From Acidobacteriota bacterium (GTDB lineage Bacteria > Acidobacteriota > Terriglobia > Acidiferrales > UBA7541): 64,000 bases of DNA. Location: NCBI GenBank assembly GCA_013289665.1, contig JABCZN010000017.1, positions 1 through 64,000 of the forward strand, read 5' to 3'. Position numbers and translations under genes: made by a program. The notes beneath the pieces were generated by a model that saw nothing but the letters and a program-made list of their open reading frames with translations, was not told where the DNA came from and did not search any database. Numbering within the stretch: the stretch's first letter is position 1; every line of letters starts with the position of its first letter. Shown one piece after another: positions 15,781-24,517 of this stretch.

Positions 15781-17298
15781 TCACCAGCGCGTATTTTCTT
15801 CGTTTTTCAGCGCGCGCAGCACGGCGTTTCTCATGCGGGACTCCGGCGCCTTACTGCCCATCCAGTGTTCCCACTGCGCGACGCCCTGCGCCAGAAACAT
15901 TTCGACGCCTGAAACGCAGGCGATGTTCCGCGAGGCGGCCAGCCGCAGAAGTTTGGTCCGGATGGGGCGATAAATAAGGTCCATGACTAGAGAACAGTTT
16001 AACTCGCCGGCGGCCAGCGGTGAAGCCTTTTCCTGCGGAAACATTCCGATGGGTGTGGCGTTCAGAAGCGCCTGGAACTCTAAGCTGCGCAGCGCCGAAC
16101 GGTTAATCGCTTCCCCGCCAACGGCTTTCGCCAGCTTGCGCCCCGCCTCTGGGCGTCGCGCACAAACAAAAACTTGCGCGCCGGCCTGGTCCAGCGCGAA
16201 CGCCGCCGCGCGCGCGGAACCGCCCGCGCCATAAATCACCACGCGGGCGCCGCGAAGTTTTATTTTTTTTTCCAGGGCCCGCAAGATTCCTACGTAGTCC
16301 GTGTTGCTGCCGTAAAGCGATCCGTCCTTGCGGACCGTGACCGTATTCACGGCTCCAATTTTCTCCGCCAGCGGTTCGACGGCGTGGAGATCCCCAAATA
16401 TCGCCTCCTTGTGTGGCAAGGTCACGCTGAAGCCCCGTACCCCAAAATCGGGCAGCGATTTCAAGAAGGCCTTCAGGTTTTCCACCAGGAACGGCAAATA
16501 GACCGCGTCTTTCTGGGCTGCGATGTAACCGGTGTTGTGCAGCAGCGGAGACAACGAGTGGCCCACCGGATTTCCAATCACGCCATACACCCGCGTCGCT
16601 CGCGTCAATTCATGGGCGCGGTAAAGCGCTTTCAAATCGCGCAGGGGAATCTGCCCCGGCGCCGTGGCCGCCGCCACCGGAGCATACGCAAGCGCGCTTC
16701 CCTCGCGCAAAGCCAGTACCCGCGCCGGCAATCCAATTTCTCCCATCGCGACGGCAACGACATCGCGCGACTCGCGAGCCAGCCGCAAGAGGCGCGCGCA
16801 GTCCGCCAGGCTCCGCGCCATCGCCGCCACCTTGATCGCGTTGGCGCCGCCTGCATCCGGCAGGGTCAGCTTCTTGGGAAATATGGGCGTCTTCCGGAAA
16901 TCGTGCATCGAAAGCAAAACTTTTCCCGGCACCGCATAGCCGCGTACGCTCTTCCCCGGCAACTCGCGAAGCGTTTCCACCTCCAGGTCGCACCAGGCGC
17001 AACCCGCATCTTTCGCCCGCATCAGCCAGTAAAGTTCCTCGCCCGCGTCCCCGGCAAATTCCCCGCCGCCCACTCGCCGCCGGCAGGTGGCAATCAACTG
17101 CGCCCGTCGGGGGCCATGCACCTTCAGCCATTTCAGGAAAGCACGGCGCTCGGCGTCGTTCTTCAGCCAATCCAGGCGAATTTCCGCGGTCGGTGTTTCG
17201 CGCAAGGCCAGTGCCAGCAATCGCCGCAATCCGCGGGCAGTAGGGGCGGCCAGCACCCCGCAAAGCCGATCGATCCCTTTGCCAAACGCTCCGGGCAC
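15781..17298 (-). CDS. aroDE: Bifunctional 3-dehydroquinate dehydratase/shikimate dehydrogenase
   Basis: This 505-residue fusion carries out two successive shikimate-pathway steps. Residues 1-225 form a type I dehydroquinase with Glu39/Arg41, His132 in SMHDF and Schiff-base Lys156 in AIKVAAM. Residues 235-505 form AroE with GNPVGHSLSPLLHN, Lys297 in TLPHKE, Asp334 in SNTDYVG and the GAGGSARAAA nucleotide loop. The start is a GTG at 17298 with an excellent GGAGGTGA six bases upstream. The same fusion order is known from plants and some bacteria. It leads an operon with trpE and trpG, linking chorismate supply to tryptophan. Confidence 0.95.
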   Translation of the reverse strand: MPGAFGKGIDRLCGVLAAPTARGLRRLLALALRETPTAEIRLDWLKNDAERRAFLKWLKVHGPRRAQLIATCRRRVGGGEFAGDAGEELYWLMRAKDAGCAWCDLEVETLRELPGKSVRGYAVPGKVLLSMHDFRKTPIFPKKLTLPDAGGANAIKVAAMARSLADCARLLRLARESRDVVAVAMGEIGLPARVLALREGSALAYAPVAAATAPGQIPLRDLKALYRAHELTRATRVYGVIGNPVGHSLSPLLHNTGYIAAQKDAVYLPFLVENLKAFLKSLPDFGVRGFSVTLPHKEAIFGDLHAVEPLAEKIGAVNTVTVRKDGSLYGSNTDYVGILRALEKKIKLRGARVVIYGAGGSARAAAFALDQAGAQVFVCARRPEAGRKLAKAVGGEAINRSALRSLEFQALLNATPIGMFPQEKASPLAAGELNCSLVMDLIYRPIRTKLLRLAASRNIACVSGVEMFLAQGVAQWEHWMGSKAPESRMRNAVLRALKNEENTRW

Positions 17299-17377
17299 GA
17301 AAAATCACCTCCAATCCATTGAAAATACGGTATCTAGGCCACCTTTGCAAATATGGAAAGTGCTCCCACCCATTTTG

Positions 17378-17406
17378 TTGACGCGACCCGGTGCCCTTGT
17401 TAGTTT
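17378..17406 (+). promoter_or_regulatory. Candidate promoter of the gene at 17464
   Basis: TTGACG (17378-17383) and TAGTTT (17401-17406) are spaced by 17 bp on the plus strand. The predicted transcript has a 5' leader of about 50 nt before the AAGGAG ribosome site. Confidence 0.4.
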
Positions 17407-17463
17407 CAAAGGTGCAAGTCCCCGCACGGCCCTTAACCGGCGTGAAATGAAGGAGTGCTGAAC

Positions 17464-18363
17464 ATGCGCGCAATCGCGACTGCAATGTCTTTCGCTACCC
17501 TGATGCTGGCCCTTGGCGCTTCGGCCCAGGACACTGCTCAGGTGCAGGTAGTCAACGCGAACCGTCCCCTCCACGAAGCCACTTCGCCGGATTACACGGC
17601 GACATATTGCTCGGGTTTCATCACCGATGAAAAGGTCCCTTCCGAAATTCGGCTGATGTCCGGCGAAGAATCCGCGAGCAAGATCGTTTTTACCAGCGGC
17701 GACTACGTCTACATTAACCGGGGTGCCGCGCAGGGCGTTCGCGTGGGCGACCGCTTTTCCATCGTCCGTCCGGATAAGGATCCCAATGAGGTACCGTGGT
17801 TCAAGTGGCAGCTGAAGCTTCTGAAAGCCATGGGCACTCAATACGTGGATGCCGGCCAGGTACAGATCACCACGGTTCATCCGAACGTCTCTATCGGTAT
17901 GATCAAGTTTTCCTGCGACTACATGCAGCGCGGCGACATTGCTCTGCCGATGGCCGAGCGCCCGTCGCCTCCCTATAAACCGGCCGAGAAATTTGACAAG
18001 TTCGCGCCCGTCAGCGGCAAGTCCGTCGGCATGCTGGTGGCCGGGCTGGGATTCACGGAAGCCTACGGAAAAAACTCCACCGTTTATGTGAACCTCGGAA
18101 CCAACCAGGGCGTAAAAGTCGGCGATTACCTCCGGGTATTCCGCTACGAGGGTTCGACCGCAGAAACCTCGCAGAATTTCCCGGACTATCAATACAGCAT
18201 GTATGGGTTCGGCAGCACGCCCGTAAAATATAAGTGGAACGACATGCCGCGCAACGTTATTGGCGAAGGCATCGTGATGAACGTCACCCACAATGCGTGC
18301 GCCATTTTCGTCACCTACAGCAAGATAGACCTTTACGCCGGCGATTACGTCGAAATCGAATAG
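17464..18363 (+). CDS. Exported protein with twin FlgT-C-like repeats
   Basis: The 299-residue protein starts at the ATG at 17464, 8 bases after AAGGAG. An upstream GTG overlaps that ribosome site. A signal peptide ends at about ASAQ. Two similar beta segments, YVYINRGAAQGVRVGDRFSI and TVYVNLGTNQGVKVGDYLRV, match the small barrel seen at the C terminus of the flagellar protein FlgT. They are spaced about 130 residues apart. No flagellar genes are nearby, so a periplasmic or envelope role is more likely. Function unknown. Confidence 0.7.
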   Translation: MRAIATAMSFATLMLALGASAQDTAQVQVVNANRPLHEATSPDYTATYCSGFITDEKVPSEIRLMSGEESASKIVFTSGDYVYINRGAAQGVRVGDRFSIVRPDKDPNEVPWFKWQLKLLKAMGTQYVDAGQVQITTVHPNVSIGMIKFSCDYMQRGDIALPMAERPSPPYKPAEKFDKFAPVSGKSVGMLVAGLGFTEAYGKNSTVYVNLGTNQGVKVGDYLRVFRYEGSTAETSQNFPDYQYSMYGFGSTPVKYKWNDMPRNVIGEGIVMNVTHNACAIFVTYSKIDLYAGDYVEIE

Positions 18364-18381
18364 CCCTTTTCAATTTCTCCC

Positions 18382-18421
18382 GCAAAGCCCGCGCTTCCCT
18401 ACTGGCGCGGGCTTTGCTTTT
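18382..18421 (+). terminator. Strong bidirectional terminator
   Basis: A perfect 13-bp stem, GCAAAGCCCGCGC (18382-18394) with GCGCGGGCTTTGC (18405-18417), encloses a 10-base loop and is followed by TTTT. It ends the plus-strand gene and overlaps the last codons of the convergent AMMECR1 gene. Confidence 0.85.
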
Positions 18422-18980
18422 CCGCCAGCGGGCTTTGCGTCTCCGCTAGGATTTCGCATTGAAATCCGTACAACTTCGTTTCCGGCTCTTTCCAGGCCTC
18501 GCGGGGCAGCCCTGCTTTCGCGCAGGTCTCACCCAGAAACTGCTCGCGGCTCAAACGGTGCTCGACGGCCACCTGGGGCAGCAGCAATCCCCGTCGCGGC
18601 CCGCGCTCCACCAGCAAACCGTGATTCCCGATTTCCACTTCCTCCGCGCAGATGGGTCGCGGAGGGGTGAGCAGCGATACCTCAATTTCCAGCGCGCCCA
18701 TTTCCTCCAGGCGCATCCGGGAAAAACGCGGGTCGTGTAGTGCCGCGTCGGCGGCGCATCTCGCCAGGTTCTCCCCAAGACCCGCGCTCCCTTCCATAAC
18801 TCCGATGCACCCGCGCAATCGCTTGGCGACGTGCAGCGTCACAAACAGGCCGCGGCGTTCCGCAAAAATGCCGGTGGTTGGATAGGAGGAAAGCGACCGG
18901 TCGTACAACACCGCATGGAGGACGCCCTGGTGTGCGAGCTCCAGAATCGCTTTTCGATCTTCTTCAGAGAGGGACGGCAT
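18399..18980 (-). CDS. AMMECR1 domain protein
   Basis: The 193-residue protein starts MPSLSEEDRKAIL, overlapping pgsA by 17 bp; a longer upstream frame would lie inside pgsA. It has the AMMECR1 signatures GLFVTLHVAKRLRGCIG, DPRFSRM and LLLPQVAVEH. Family members are conserved from bacteria to humans with no settled biochemical function. The C-terminal tail (QSPLAEKQSPRQ) is encoded by the terminator stem and a tandem repeat of it, so it is probably an accidental extension. Confidence 0.9.
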   Translation of the reverse strand: MPSLSEEDRKAILELAHQGVLHAVLYDRSLSSYPTTGIFAERRGLFVTLHVAKRLRGCIGVMEGSAGLGENLARCAADAALHDPRFSRMRLEEMGALEIEVSLLTPPRPICAEEVEIGNHGLLVERGPRRGLLLPQVAVEHRLSREQFLGETCAKAGLPREAWKEPETKLYGFQCEILAETQSPLAEKQSPRQ

Positions 18981-19608
18981 CCTGCTGCTTCTTCTGCGAT
19001 TCCAGCATGCCCAGCTTGCGGCGCTGCTTAATGCGGTCGTCCAGTTGGCCCCAGAAGCGGTGGAAGTACTGCGCTGCGGAAACAAGCGCGCTGATAACCA
19101 CCAGCCACAGCAGGACCGTCGACAGAGGTCTGATCGATGGATGGCGTGCCCCGACAATCAAAACCGCCACAGCGCAAACCTGCAGTACCATTTTCGTTTT
19201 TCCCAGCGCAGACGCGGCAATGGTAAATCCCTCCGCCGACGCAATGTTTCGCAAACCCAAAATCGTGAACTCCCGGCCGATGATGATCACCACCATCCAG
19301 GGCGCTACCAGGGAGTGACCGCTCGAATCCTGCATGCCAACCAGGGATATGAACGCCGCCGAAATCAGCAGTTTGTCGGCGATCGGGTCCAGCAGAATCC
19401 CGAGCGTGGTCACCTGCCGGTTTCGCCGCGCGAAATATCCGTCCGCCCAGTCCGTGGCTGCCGCGGCCAGCAGAATCAGCACGCCCCAGACCTCAAAATG
19501 CATGGGAAAGCCCCACAGTACGACGTTGGGGCTCCTCGTCAGCAGCACCACGATCAGCACTGGAACGAAGAAGATCCGCAGGACGGTAAGGAAATTCGGC
19601 AGGTTCAT
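18964..19608 (-). CDS. pgsA: CDP-diacylglycerol-glycerol-3-phosphate phosphatidyltransferase
   Basis: The 214-residue membrane enzyme makes phosphatidylglycerol phosphate. It carries the CDP-alcohol transferase motif DWADGYFARR...GILLDPIADK (about 58-84) and five to six membrane helices. The start MNLPNFLTVLRI fits the family and lies 45 nt downstream of a good promoter. The longer frame to 19704 would overlap that promoter. Confidence 0.93.
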   Translation of the reverse strand: MNLPNFLTVLRIFFVPVLIVVLLTRSPNVVLWGFPMHFEVWGVLILLAAAATDWADGYFARRNRQVTTLGILLDPIADKLLISAAFISLVGMQDSSGHSLVAPWMVVIIIGREFTILGLRNIASAEGFTIAASALGKTKMVLQVCAVAVLIVGARHPSIRPLSTVLLWLVVISALVSAAQYFHRFWGQLDDRIKQRRKLGMLESQKKQQDAVPL

Positions 19609-19659
19609 AGTCGCGCGCGCCCGATGACCAGCTTCAACACCTTTGGGGCCACATCGGCC

Positions 19660-19688
19660 ACTATAGACTCCGCTCTGGAATGCGTCAA
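19660..19688 (-). promoter_or_regulatory. Promoter of pgsA-AMMECR1
   Basis: TTGACG (19683-19688) and TATAGT (19660-19665) are spaced by 17 bp on the minus strand, close to the housekeeping consensus. Transcription would start near 19652. Confidence 0.65.
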
Positions 19689-20107
19689 CGTAGTGCGAAT
19701 TCACGTGTTTCCGCCTGTGGGCAGTACTTAGAAATAACTAGCGCCGTTTAACTGTCCACTCTTGCATAGATACTCTTTCGTAACACCGCTGCTGCAAACC
19801 TGTGCAAAAGCGCTTTTCCCGGATCGCCAAAGCCCTGAGAACCTGGTGCCAGCAAAGCAGCCCAATTCTCCTGCAAGCTGCCTGTTTTCATTGTTTTATG
19901 GGTAGACTAAGAACGGGCACCGGGAGCCGGGGTGAATTCTTTACCGGTGCTGCAAGATGAGGCAACGCAAGTTTCCACAATCTTTTCCACAAGGCGGGGC
20001 GCTCCTTCGCTCGCACCCGCAAGCCGGGAAAAGTGTCATATTCCTTTAACATTTGATCGAAATGGTGGAGTTACTCAACAGTGACTGAACTTCTGTCGCG
20101 ACGGGTT
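19689..20107. other. Gap between pgsA and the hflX operon
   Basis: No gene is visible beyond the pgsA promoter. Two close sequences, GTTTCCACA (19971-19979) and TTTTCCACA (19983-19991), 12 bp apart, resemble DnaA boxes. AAAGCGCTTT near 19807 is palindromic. Confidence 0.4.
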
Positions 20108-20308
20108 TCAGATGGCGTGCGGCCCGCGCAGGACGCGTACCGGGAGCAGGAACAGCGCCCTCAGAAACACCAGGACTCCATGCACCGCAATGCCCACGAT
20201 CCGGAAGGGCAGCAGAATCAGCCACACAAATGGATAGGCAATCAGCGCCAGCAATGCAACCGGCCAGCAAAACACCAGCAGCAGGCACCACAGGAAGAAA
20301 GCAGCCAT
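20108..20308 (-). CDS. Small membrane protein downstream of hflX
   Basis: The 66-residue protein is almost wholly hydrophobic, with two likely membrane helices (about 5-28 and 30-58) and a basic tail. Its ATG is 3 bases after the hflX stop codon, so translation is probably coupled. I do not recognise the family. Confidence 0.55.
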   Translation of the reverse strand: MAAFFLWCLLLVFCWPVALLALIAYPFVWLILLPFRIVGIAVHGVLVFLRALFLLPVRVLRGPHAI

Positions 20309-20310
20309 CG

Positions 20311-21720
20311 TCAGTTGACCTCTCTCACACCATGATACGCAGACCCCGCCCCGGAAGTTCCCGCCGCCGCGTAGCTGCTCAATTTTAGCCGCTTGGCGAT
20401 GCTTTGCGGCACCTCGGCTTCCAGGTCCATATGCGAGTCGCTCACCTCGGAATGCAGTACCCGGCCCAGCGCGTGGATCAGCGCCAACGACCTGCCCTCA
20501 CTGAGCGGCATGTGCAGCAGAAGTTTCACGATCGGATCCAGGGGGAGAGCGGCATCAATCCGCCGCAGCAAATCCTCCAGGCCTTCACCGGTAAGCCCAG
20601 AAACCAACACAGGCGGTTCTTCGCCGCCGCCATTTCGCCGGCAAGCCGCTTCCAGGTTGTGGCGGCCTTCCGCGTCCAATTGGTCCACCTTGTTGTACAC
20701 CCGAAGCCGCGGTGTCTCCTTCACGCCCAAGTCATCCAGAATTTTTTCGACTTCCTCCTCAAGCTCATCATGGTGCGGATTGGAAATGTCGCTCACTTGC
20801 AATAGCAGCGCCGCTTCCTGCACTTCCTCCAGCGTGGCGCGGAACGCCTTGATCAACCCCTTCGGCAATTGGCGGATGAATCCCACCGTGTCCGAGACCA
20901 AAACCCGCCGGTTCGACGGCAAGCGAATCGCGCGGATCGTCGGGTCCAGCGTAGCGAACATGCGCGAGGACACCAGCACTTCCGCCTGGCTGAGCGCATT
21001 AAACAGCGTGGACTTTCCGGCATTCGTATAACCGACGAGAGCCACCGTCCCCAGCGGCACCGCATTCCGCGCTTCACGCCGCAGTGCGCGCTGCTTGCGC
21101 ACCTCGTCAATACTCACTTCGATCTTGTGCACCCGGTCGCGGATACGCCGCCGGTCCGTTTCCAGTTTCTTTTCACCGGGGCCGCGTACGCCGATGCGCC
21201 CGCCTCCGCCGCCCGCTCCGCCGGCGCCGCCCGCTCCTTTGCCACCCTGGCGAGACATCTGCGCCCCGCGCCCGGTCAACCGCGGCAGCAGGTAATTCAG
21301 CTGCGCAAGCTCCACCTGCAACTGGCCTTCGCGACTGCGCGCGTGTTTCGCAAAAATATCCAGGATCAGCTGCGTGCGGTCGATCACACGCCGCTCGGTG
21401 AGCTCCTCGATGTTCCGCTGCTGCACAGGGGAAAGATCGCTGTCGAAAATAATCAGCGGCGCATCGGAAGCGCTCGCGGCGGCACGAATCTCTTCCAGTT
21501 TCCCGCGCCCAACCAGCGTCGCCGGATCCGCCGAGTCCCGCACCTGAAAAAGTGTCCCGGCCACTTCGCCGCCGGCGCTTTCAGCAAGCTCCACAAGCTC
21601 GGCCAGCGATTCCCGGCCCTGCTCTCCCGCAGGCATTCCAGGAAAACGCGGCGTGCGCTTCCAGCCGACGCCCACGAGCAATACACGTTCCGCCGAAGAA
21701 ATCTTATGCTGTGTTTTCAT
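20311..21720 (-). CDS. hflX: Ribosome-associated GTPase HflX
   Basis: The 469-residue protein has the HflX N-terminal domain (SDLSPVQQRNIEEL; VIDRTQLILDIFAKHA), a glycine-rich linker with GVRGPGEKKLE, and a G domain with GYTNAGKSTLFNAL, DTVGFIRQLPK and YNKVDQLD. HflX rescues or splits stalled ribosomes and helps in heat stress. The C-terminal extension is typical. A TATAAT box lies about 70 bp upstream. Confidence 0.95.
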   Translation of the reverse strand: MKTQHKISSAERVLLVGVGWKRTPRFPGMPAGEQGRESLAELVELAESAGGEVAGTLFQVRDSADPATLVGRGKLEEIRAAASASDAPLIIFDSDLSPVQQRNIEELTERRVIDRTQLILDIFAKHARSREGQLQVELAQLNYLLPRLTGRGAQMSRQGGKGAGGAGGAGGGGGRIGVRGPGEKKLETDRRRIRDRVHKIEVSIDEVRKQRALRREARNAVPLGTVALVGYTNAGKSTLFNALSQAEVLVSSRMFATLDPTIRAIRLPSNRRVLVSDTVGFIRQLPKGLIKAFRATLEEVQEAALLLQVSDISNPHHDELEEEVEKILDDLGVKETPRLRVYNKVDQLDAEGRHNLEAACRRNGGGEEPPVLVSGLTGEGLEDLLRRIDAALPLDPIVKLLLHMPLSEGRSLALIHALGRVLHSEVSDSHMDLEAEVPQSIAKRLKLSSYAAAGTSGAGSAYHGVREVN

Positions 21721-21789
21721 GAGTGGTCTTGCGTCATCGCATTCGCGCCGAAGGCCCGTCGAGCGGGGAGGGCCCGCGCCATCGACTCA

Positions 21790-21795
21790 ATTATA
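21790..21795 (-). promoter_or_regulatory. Candidate -10 box of hflX
   Basis: TATAAT on the minus strand lies about 70 bp before the hflX start. A clear -35 box is not visible at 16-18 bp; TTACAT sits at 19 bp. Confidence 0.4.
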
Positions 21796-22232
21796 CGTCC
21801 ATTCCGCCGTCCCGATGTAAGAGACTGCCAACGGCCGGTGAAACACTTTTCTGACTTCCCGCAATCACAACCGCGGTCCGAGCCCCATTCTTCCAGCCGC
21901 CGCAGGAGCCCTTGGCTATCGGCCCCTACGGACGAGTCCACGAAGTTGGTGATGATCTATTGCTTGTCGAACGGGAGTATCACTCGCTCTGGACTGTGCG
22001 CTTACAGGAGCCCTTCGCGAAACTCGGACAGGATTAGCCGGCGTCATTCCCGCTAAACACCCAAACCCCGCTTCACCCGCGTGTGCCCGAAACCTGCATC
22101 TTGAAGACTTCTCGGCCAATGCGGCACGCTCGCAGGACAGGCCAATGTGGAGCTAACAGTCGAATTTATAGCCTGCACAATTCAGGTTGCGGACGAAGTG
22201 GAAGCGAATGTCAGGGAACGCGAGGTCGGGCG
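21796..22232. other. Gap between hflX and the divergent dehydratase gene
   Basis: I see no gene in this stretch. Short frames on both strands lack family features and ribosome sites. No clear promoter for the plus-strand gene was found. Confidence 0.4.
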
Positions 22233-23228
22233 ATGAGCATCGGACAAGCCACGGTAAATTTGCCGACGTTGGACGAAGTGCGAGCGGCGGCGGCGCTGGT
22301 CTATCGCCTGATGCTGCCCACTCCGCAGTATCGCTGGCCGCTGCTTTGCGAGCGCCTCGGCGCCGAAGTCTGGTTGAAGCACGAAAACCACACCCCGATC
22401 GGCGCATTCAAGGCCCGCACCGCCATCGTCTACACCGAAGAACTGCTGAAGCGCGAGCCCGCCACGCACGGCCTGATCGCGGCGACGCGTGGAAACCACG
22501 GCCAGTCGGTGGCTCTCGCGGCACAACGGAAGAAACTGGAATGCGTGATCGTCGTACCGCATGGAAACAGCGTTGCGAAAAACGCCTCGATCCGCGCGCA
22601 AGGCGCAAAGCTCATCGAACACGGAGAAGATTTCCAGTCCGCCCTTGAGCACGCCAAGAAACTCGCCGCCGAGATGGGCTATCACCTGGTGCCGCCTTAT
22701 CACCGGGATATCGTGCTGGGCGTAGCGACATATTGGCTGGAACTCTTCGCTGCGGTGCAGGAAATTGATGTGGCCTACGTCCCTATCGGTATGGGATCGG
22801 GAATCTGCTCGGCCGCAGCCATGCGGAATGCGCTGGGACTGAAAACTAAACTGGTGGGCGTAGTCTCCGATCAAGCACCCACTTATGCCCTGTCCATACT
22901 GCAGCGAAAAATCGTCGAGGCGCCGGCACAAACAAAGCTCGCCGACGGCCTCGCCTGCCGCAGAGGGAACAATGACGCGCTTGAAGTCATGCTCGAAAAT
23001 GTGGACCACATCGTCCGCGTGACCGACGCGGAAGTCGCCGCCTCTATGCGCGCGATGTTTACCGACACTCACAATGTCGTCGAGGGGGCCGGCGCGGCCG
23101 GATTGGCCGCCGCGACAAAAGAATCCGCCGCGATAAGAGGCCAGCGCGTAGCCCTCATCGCCACCGGTGGCAACGTGGATCGAGACGTCTTCGCTCGAGT
23201 ACTAAGCGAAAACTCCAAGCCCGCCTGA
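22233..23228 (+). CDS. PLP-dependent threonine/serine dehydratase family protein
   Basis: The 331-residue protein has the fold type II PLP pattern: Lys in HTPIGAFKAR forms the Schiff base, ATRGNHGQSVA binds the phosphate-side Asn, and GMGSG is the phosphate loop. A C-terminal ACT domain is absent, so it resembles catabolic threonine dehydratases or serine racemase/EutB-like enzymes rather than IlvA. The start MSIGQATVNLP is chosen by alignment with the family; a longer frame to 22083 looks random. The exact substrate cannot be told from sequence. Confidence 0.85.
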   Translation: MSIGQATVNLPTLDEVRAAAALVYRLMLPTPQYRWPLLCERLGAEVWLKHENHTPIGAFKARTAIVYTEELLKREPATHGLIAATRGNHGQSVALAAQRKKLECVIVVPHGNSVAKNASIRAQGAKLIEHGEDFQSALEHAKKLAAEMGYHLVPPYHRDIVLGVATYWLELFAAVQEIDVAYVPIGMGSGICSAAAMRNALGLKTKLVGVVSDQAPTYALSILQRKIVEAPAQTKLADGLACRRGNNDALEVMLENVDHIVRVTDAEVAASMRAMFTDTHNVVEGAGAAGLAAATKESAAIRGQRVALIATGGNVDRDVFARVLSENSKPA

Positions 23229-23235
23229 ATTCAGG
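23224..23235 (+). terminator. Short palindrome after the dehydratase gene
   Basis: CCTGAATTCAGG overlaps the stop codon and is followed by ATTTTAGTTTC. It has no loop of its own, so it is a weak terminator candidate. Confidence 0.25.
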
Positions 23236-23262
23236 ATTTTAGTTTCTCTGCGGTGAGAATGT

Positions 23263-23865
23263 TTACTTCTTCGAATCCAGGCAGGGCAGCGCGGCGATTT
23301 TCGCTTCTGGGGTGTCGTAGTTCGCGGCGCCGTTTTCGTTCTGCATCGATAGGAACACCCAGTCGCTCTGTTCCTCTGCCGTCCGACTGAAGGAAATCAC
23401 CAGCTTTTCGCTGCCCCTGGGTTGGTAACGCACTGTCCGCATCATGATCGGATACACTTCCCTGGTCTCGTCCTGGGCCGCCGGGCCGCATCGGGCGAAC
23501 AGTCTGTCCGGCGTCAAAGTCGCCATGGCATGCAGCTGCCTGCGCTCCCGCGCGTTCTTGGCCCACTCGGCCACGCGCTCCGTCGCTTCGACCAGCGCCA
23601 CCACCCCGATAATGATTCCCGCCGCCAACAGCCACGCGCGCTTTGTCCGCTTCAGAAAAGCAGCAATCTCCGCCAATGACATAGGCAACCTGCTTTTCGC
23701 AGACGCCAGCAAGCCCGCAATTCCCGGCGTTTGTGCCGGTTGTTTCGACGCTGCAGAATTTTCCGCGGGCAAAGCCTGCGCCGTCACCTCCGCCGGAGCC
23801 GAGACGGGAGCGACCGGCGCCCGCTCACCGGAATATGCATTTTCCTTTGGTTTCATCTCGTCCAT
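23263..23865 (-). CDS. Membrane-anchored protein of unknown function
   Basis: The 200-residue protein starts at the ATG at 23865; a GTG three codons earlier overlaps the AAAGGTG ribosome site. The first 60 residues are Pro/Ala-rich and probably disordered. One membrane helix lies at about 80-97 (AWLLAAGIIIGVVALV), and a soluble C-terminal domain with two Cys follows. The family was not recognised. It forms a pair with the next upstream small membrane protein. Confidence 0.6.
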   Translation of the reverse strand: MDEMKPKENAYSGERAPVAPVSAPAEVTAQALPAENSAASKQPAQTPGIAGLLASAKSRLPMSLAEIAAFLKRTKRAWLLAAGIIIGVVALVEATERVAEWAKNARERRQLHAMATLTPDRLFARCGPAAQDETREVYPIMMRTVRYQPRGSEKLVISFSRTAEEQSDWVFLSMQNENGAANYDTPEAKIAALPCLDSKK

Positions 23866-23945
23866 AATTTTCACACCTTTCGGCTAACCCACGTTCCCCG
23901 CGCGCTGCTTTTCTCTTGGTGGGCCCGCCGTCCGCCAGCAGGGCG

Positions 23946-24356
23946 TCAGTGGCCAGCCGGAGCCTGCAGCCAATCCATCACCCTGCGCCGGTAAGACACC
24001 CGCGACCCGCCCATCGGCTCCCGCAGCCAGTGGAGCGTCCGTTGCCACCCAGCCACGAACAAGTTCGGGCCACGCTCAGCAACCTCCGGCGTGCTACCCG
24101 GCGCGGTTGGCGCGGGCGAAAGCCAATACGGGCTCGCTTCCGCGACACTCCTGGCGTTTGAACTCGTGGATTGCCGCTCGCCCGGCGCGGCCGTGATCAA
24201 GAGCTTCAGCAATGCGCCAATCTGCTCCTGAAACGCCCTCATTGTTCTAAGGAAATTGCGCGCAAACCAGACCGCTGCGACAAGGAACCCAATTTGGGCC
24301 ATCAGGCTTCCCAGCGCATACCAATCCTTGATTAGCAAAGGGCTGAAATCGTTCAT
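23946..24356 (-). CDS. Small membrane protein of unknown function
   Basis: The 136-residue protein has one N-terminal membrane helix (about 14-33) followed by a possible amphipathic helix with TMRAFQEQIGALLKLL. A Ser/Pro-rich linker and a basic C-terminal region come next. Its ATG is preceded by AGGTGG. It lies upstream of, and in the same direction as, the membrane-anchored protein at 23263. No family recognised. Confidence 0.5.
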   Translation of the reverse strand: MNDFSPLLIKDWYALGSLMAQIGFLVAAVWFARNFLRTMRAFQEQIGALLKLLITAAPGERQSTSSNARSVAEASPYWLSPAPTAPGSTPEVAERGPNLFVAGWQRTLHWLREPMGGSRVSYRRRVMDWLQAPAGH

Positions 24357-24517
24357 GGTTCCACCTTTGGCAGGGTACGGTGAAAGTTACCCCTACGCAC
24401 AAACGGTGAAAACTGGCACGAAGTACAAGAAACGGGCAGGTGTGTCCCCCTGCCCTCAAGCCCCCTCAGACTCAGGATCCGGGGTTGCGGTCAGGTGACG
24501 ATTGTAGTTCCATATGA

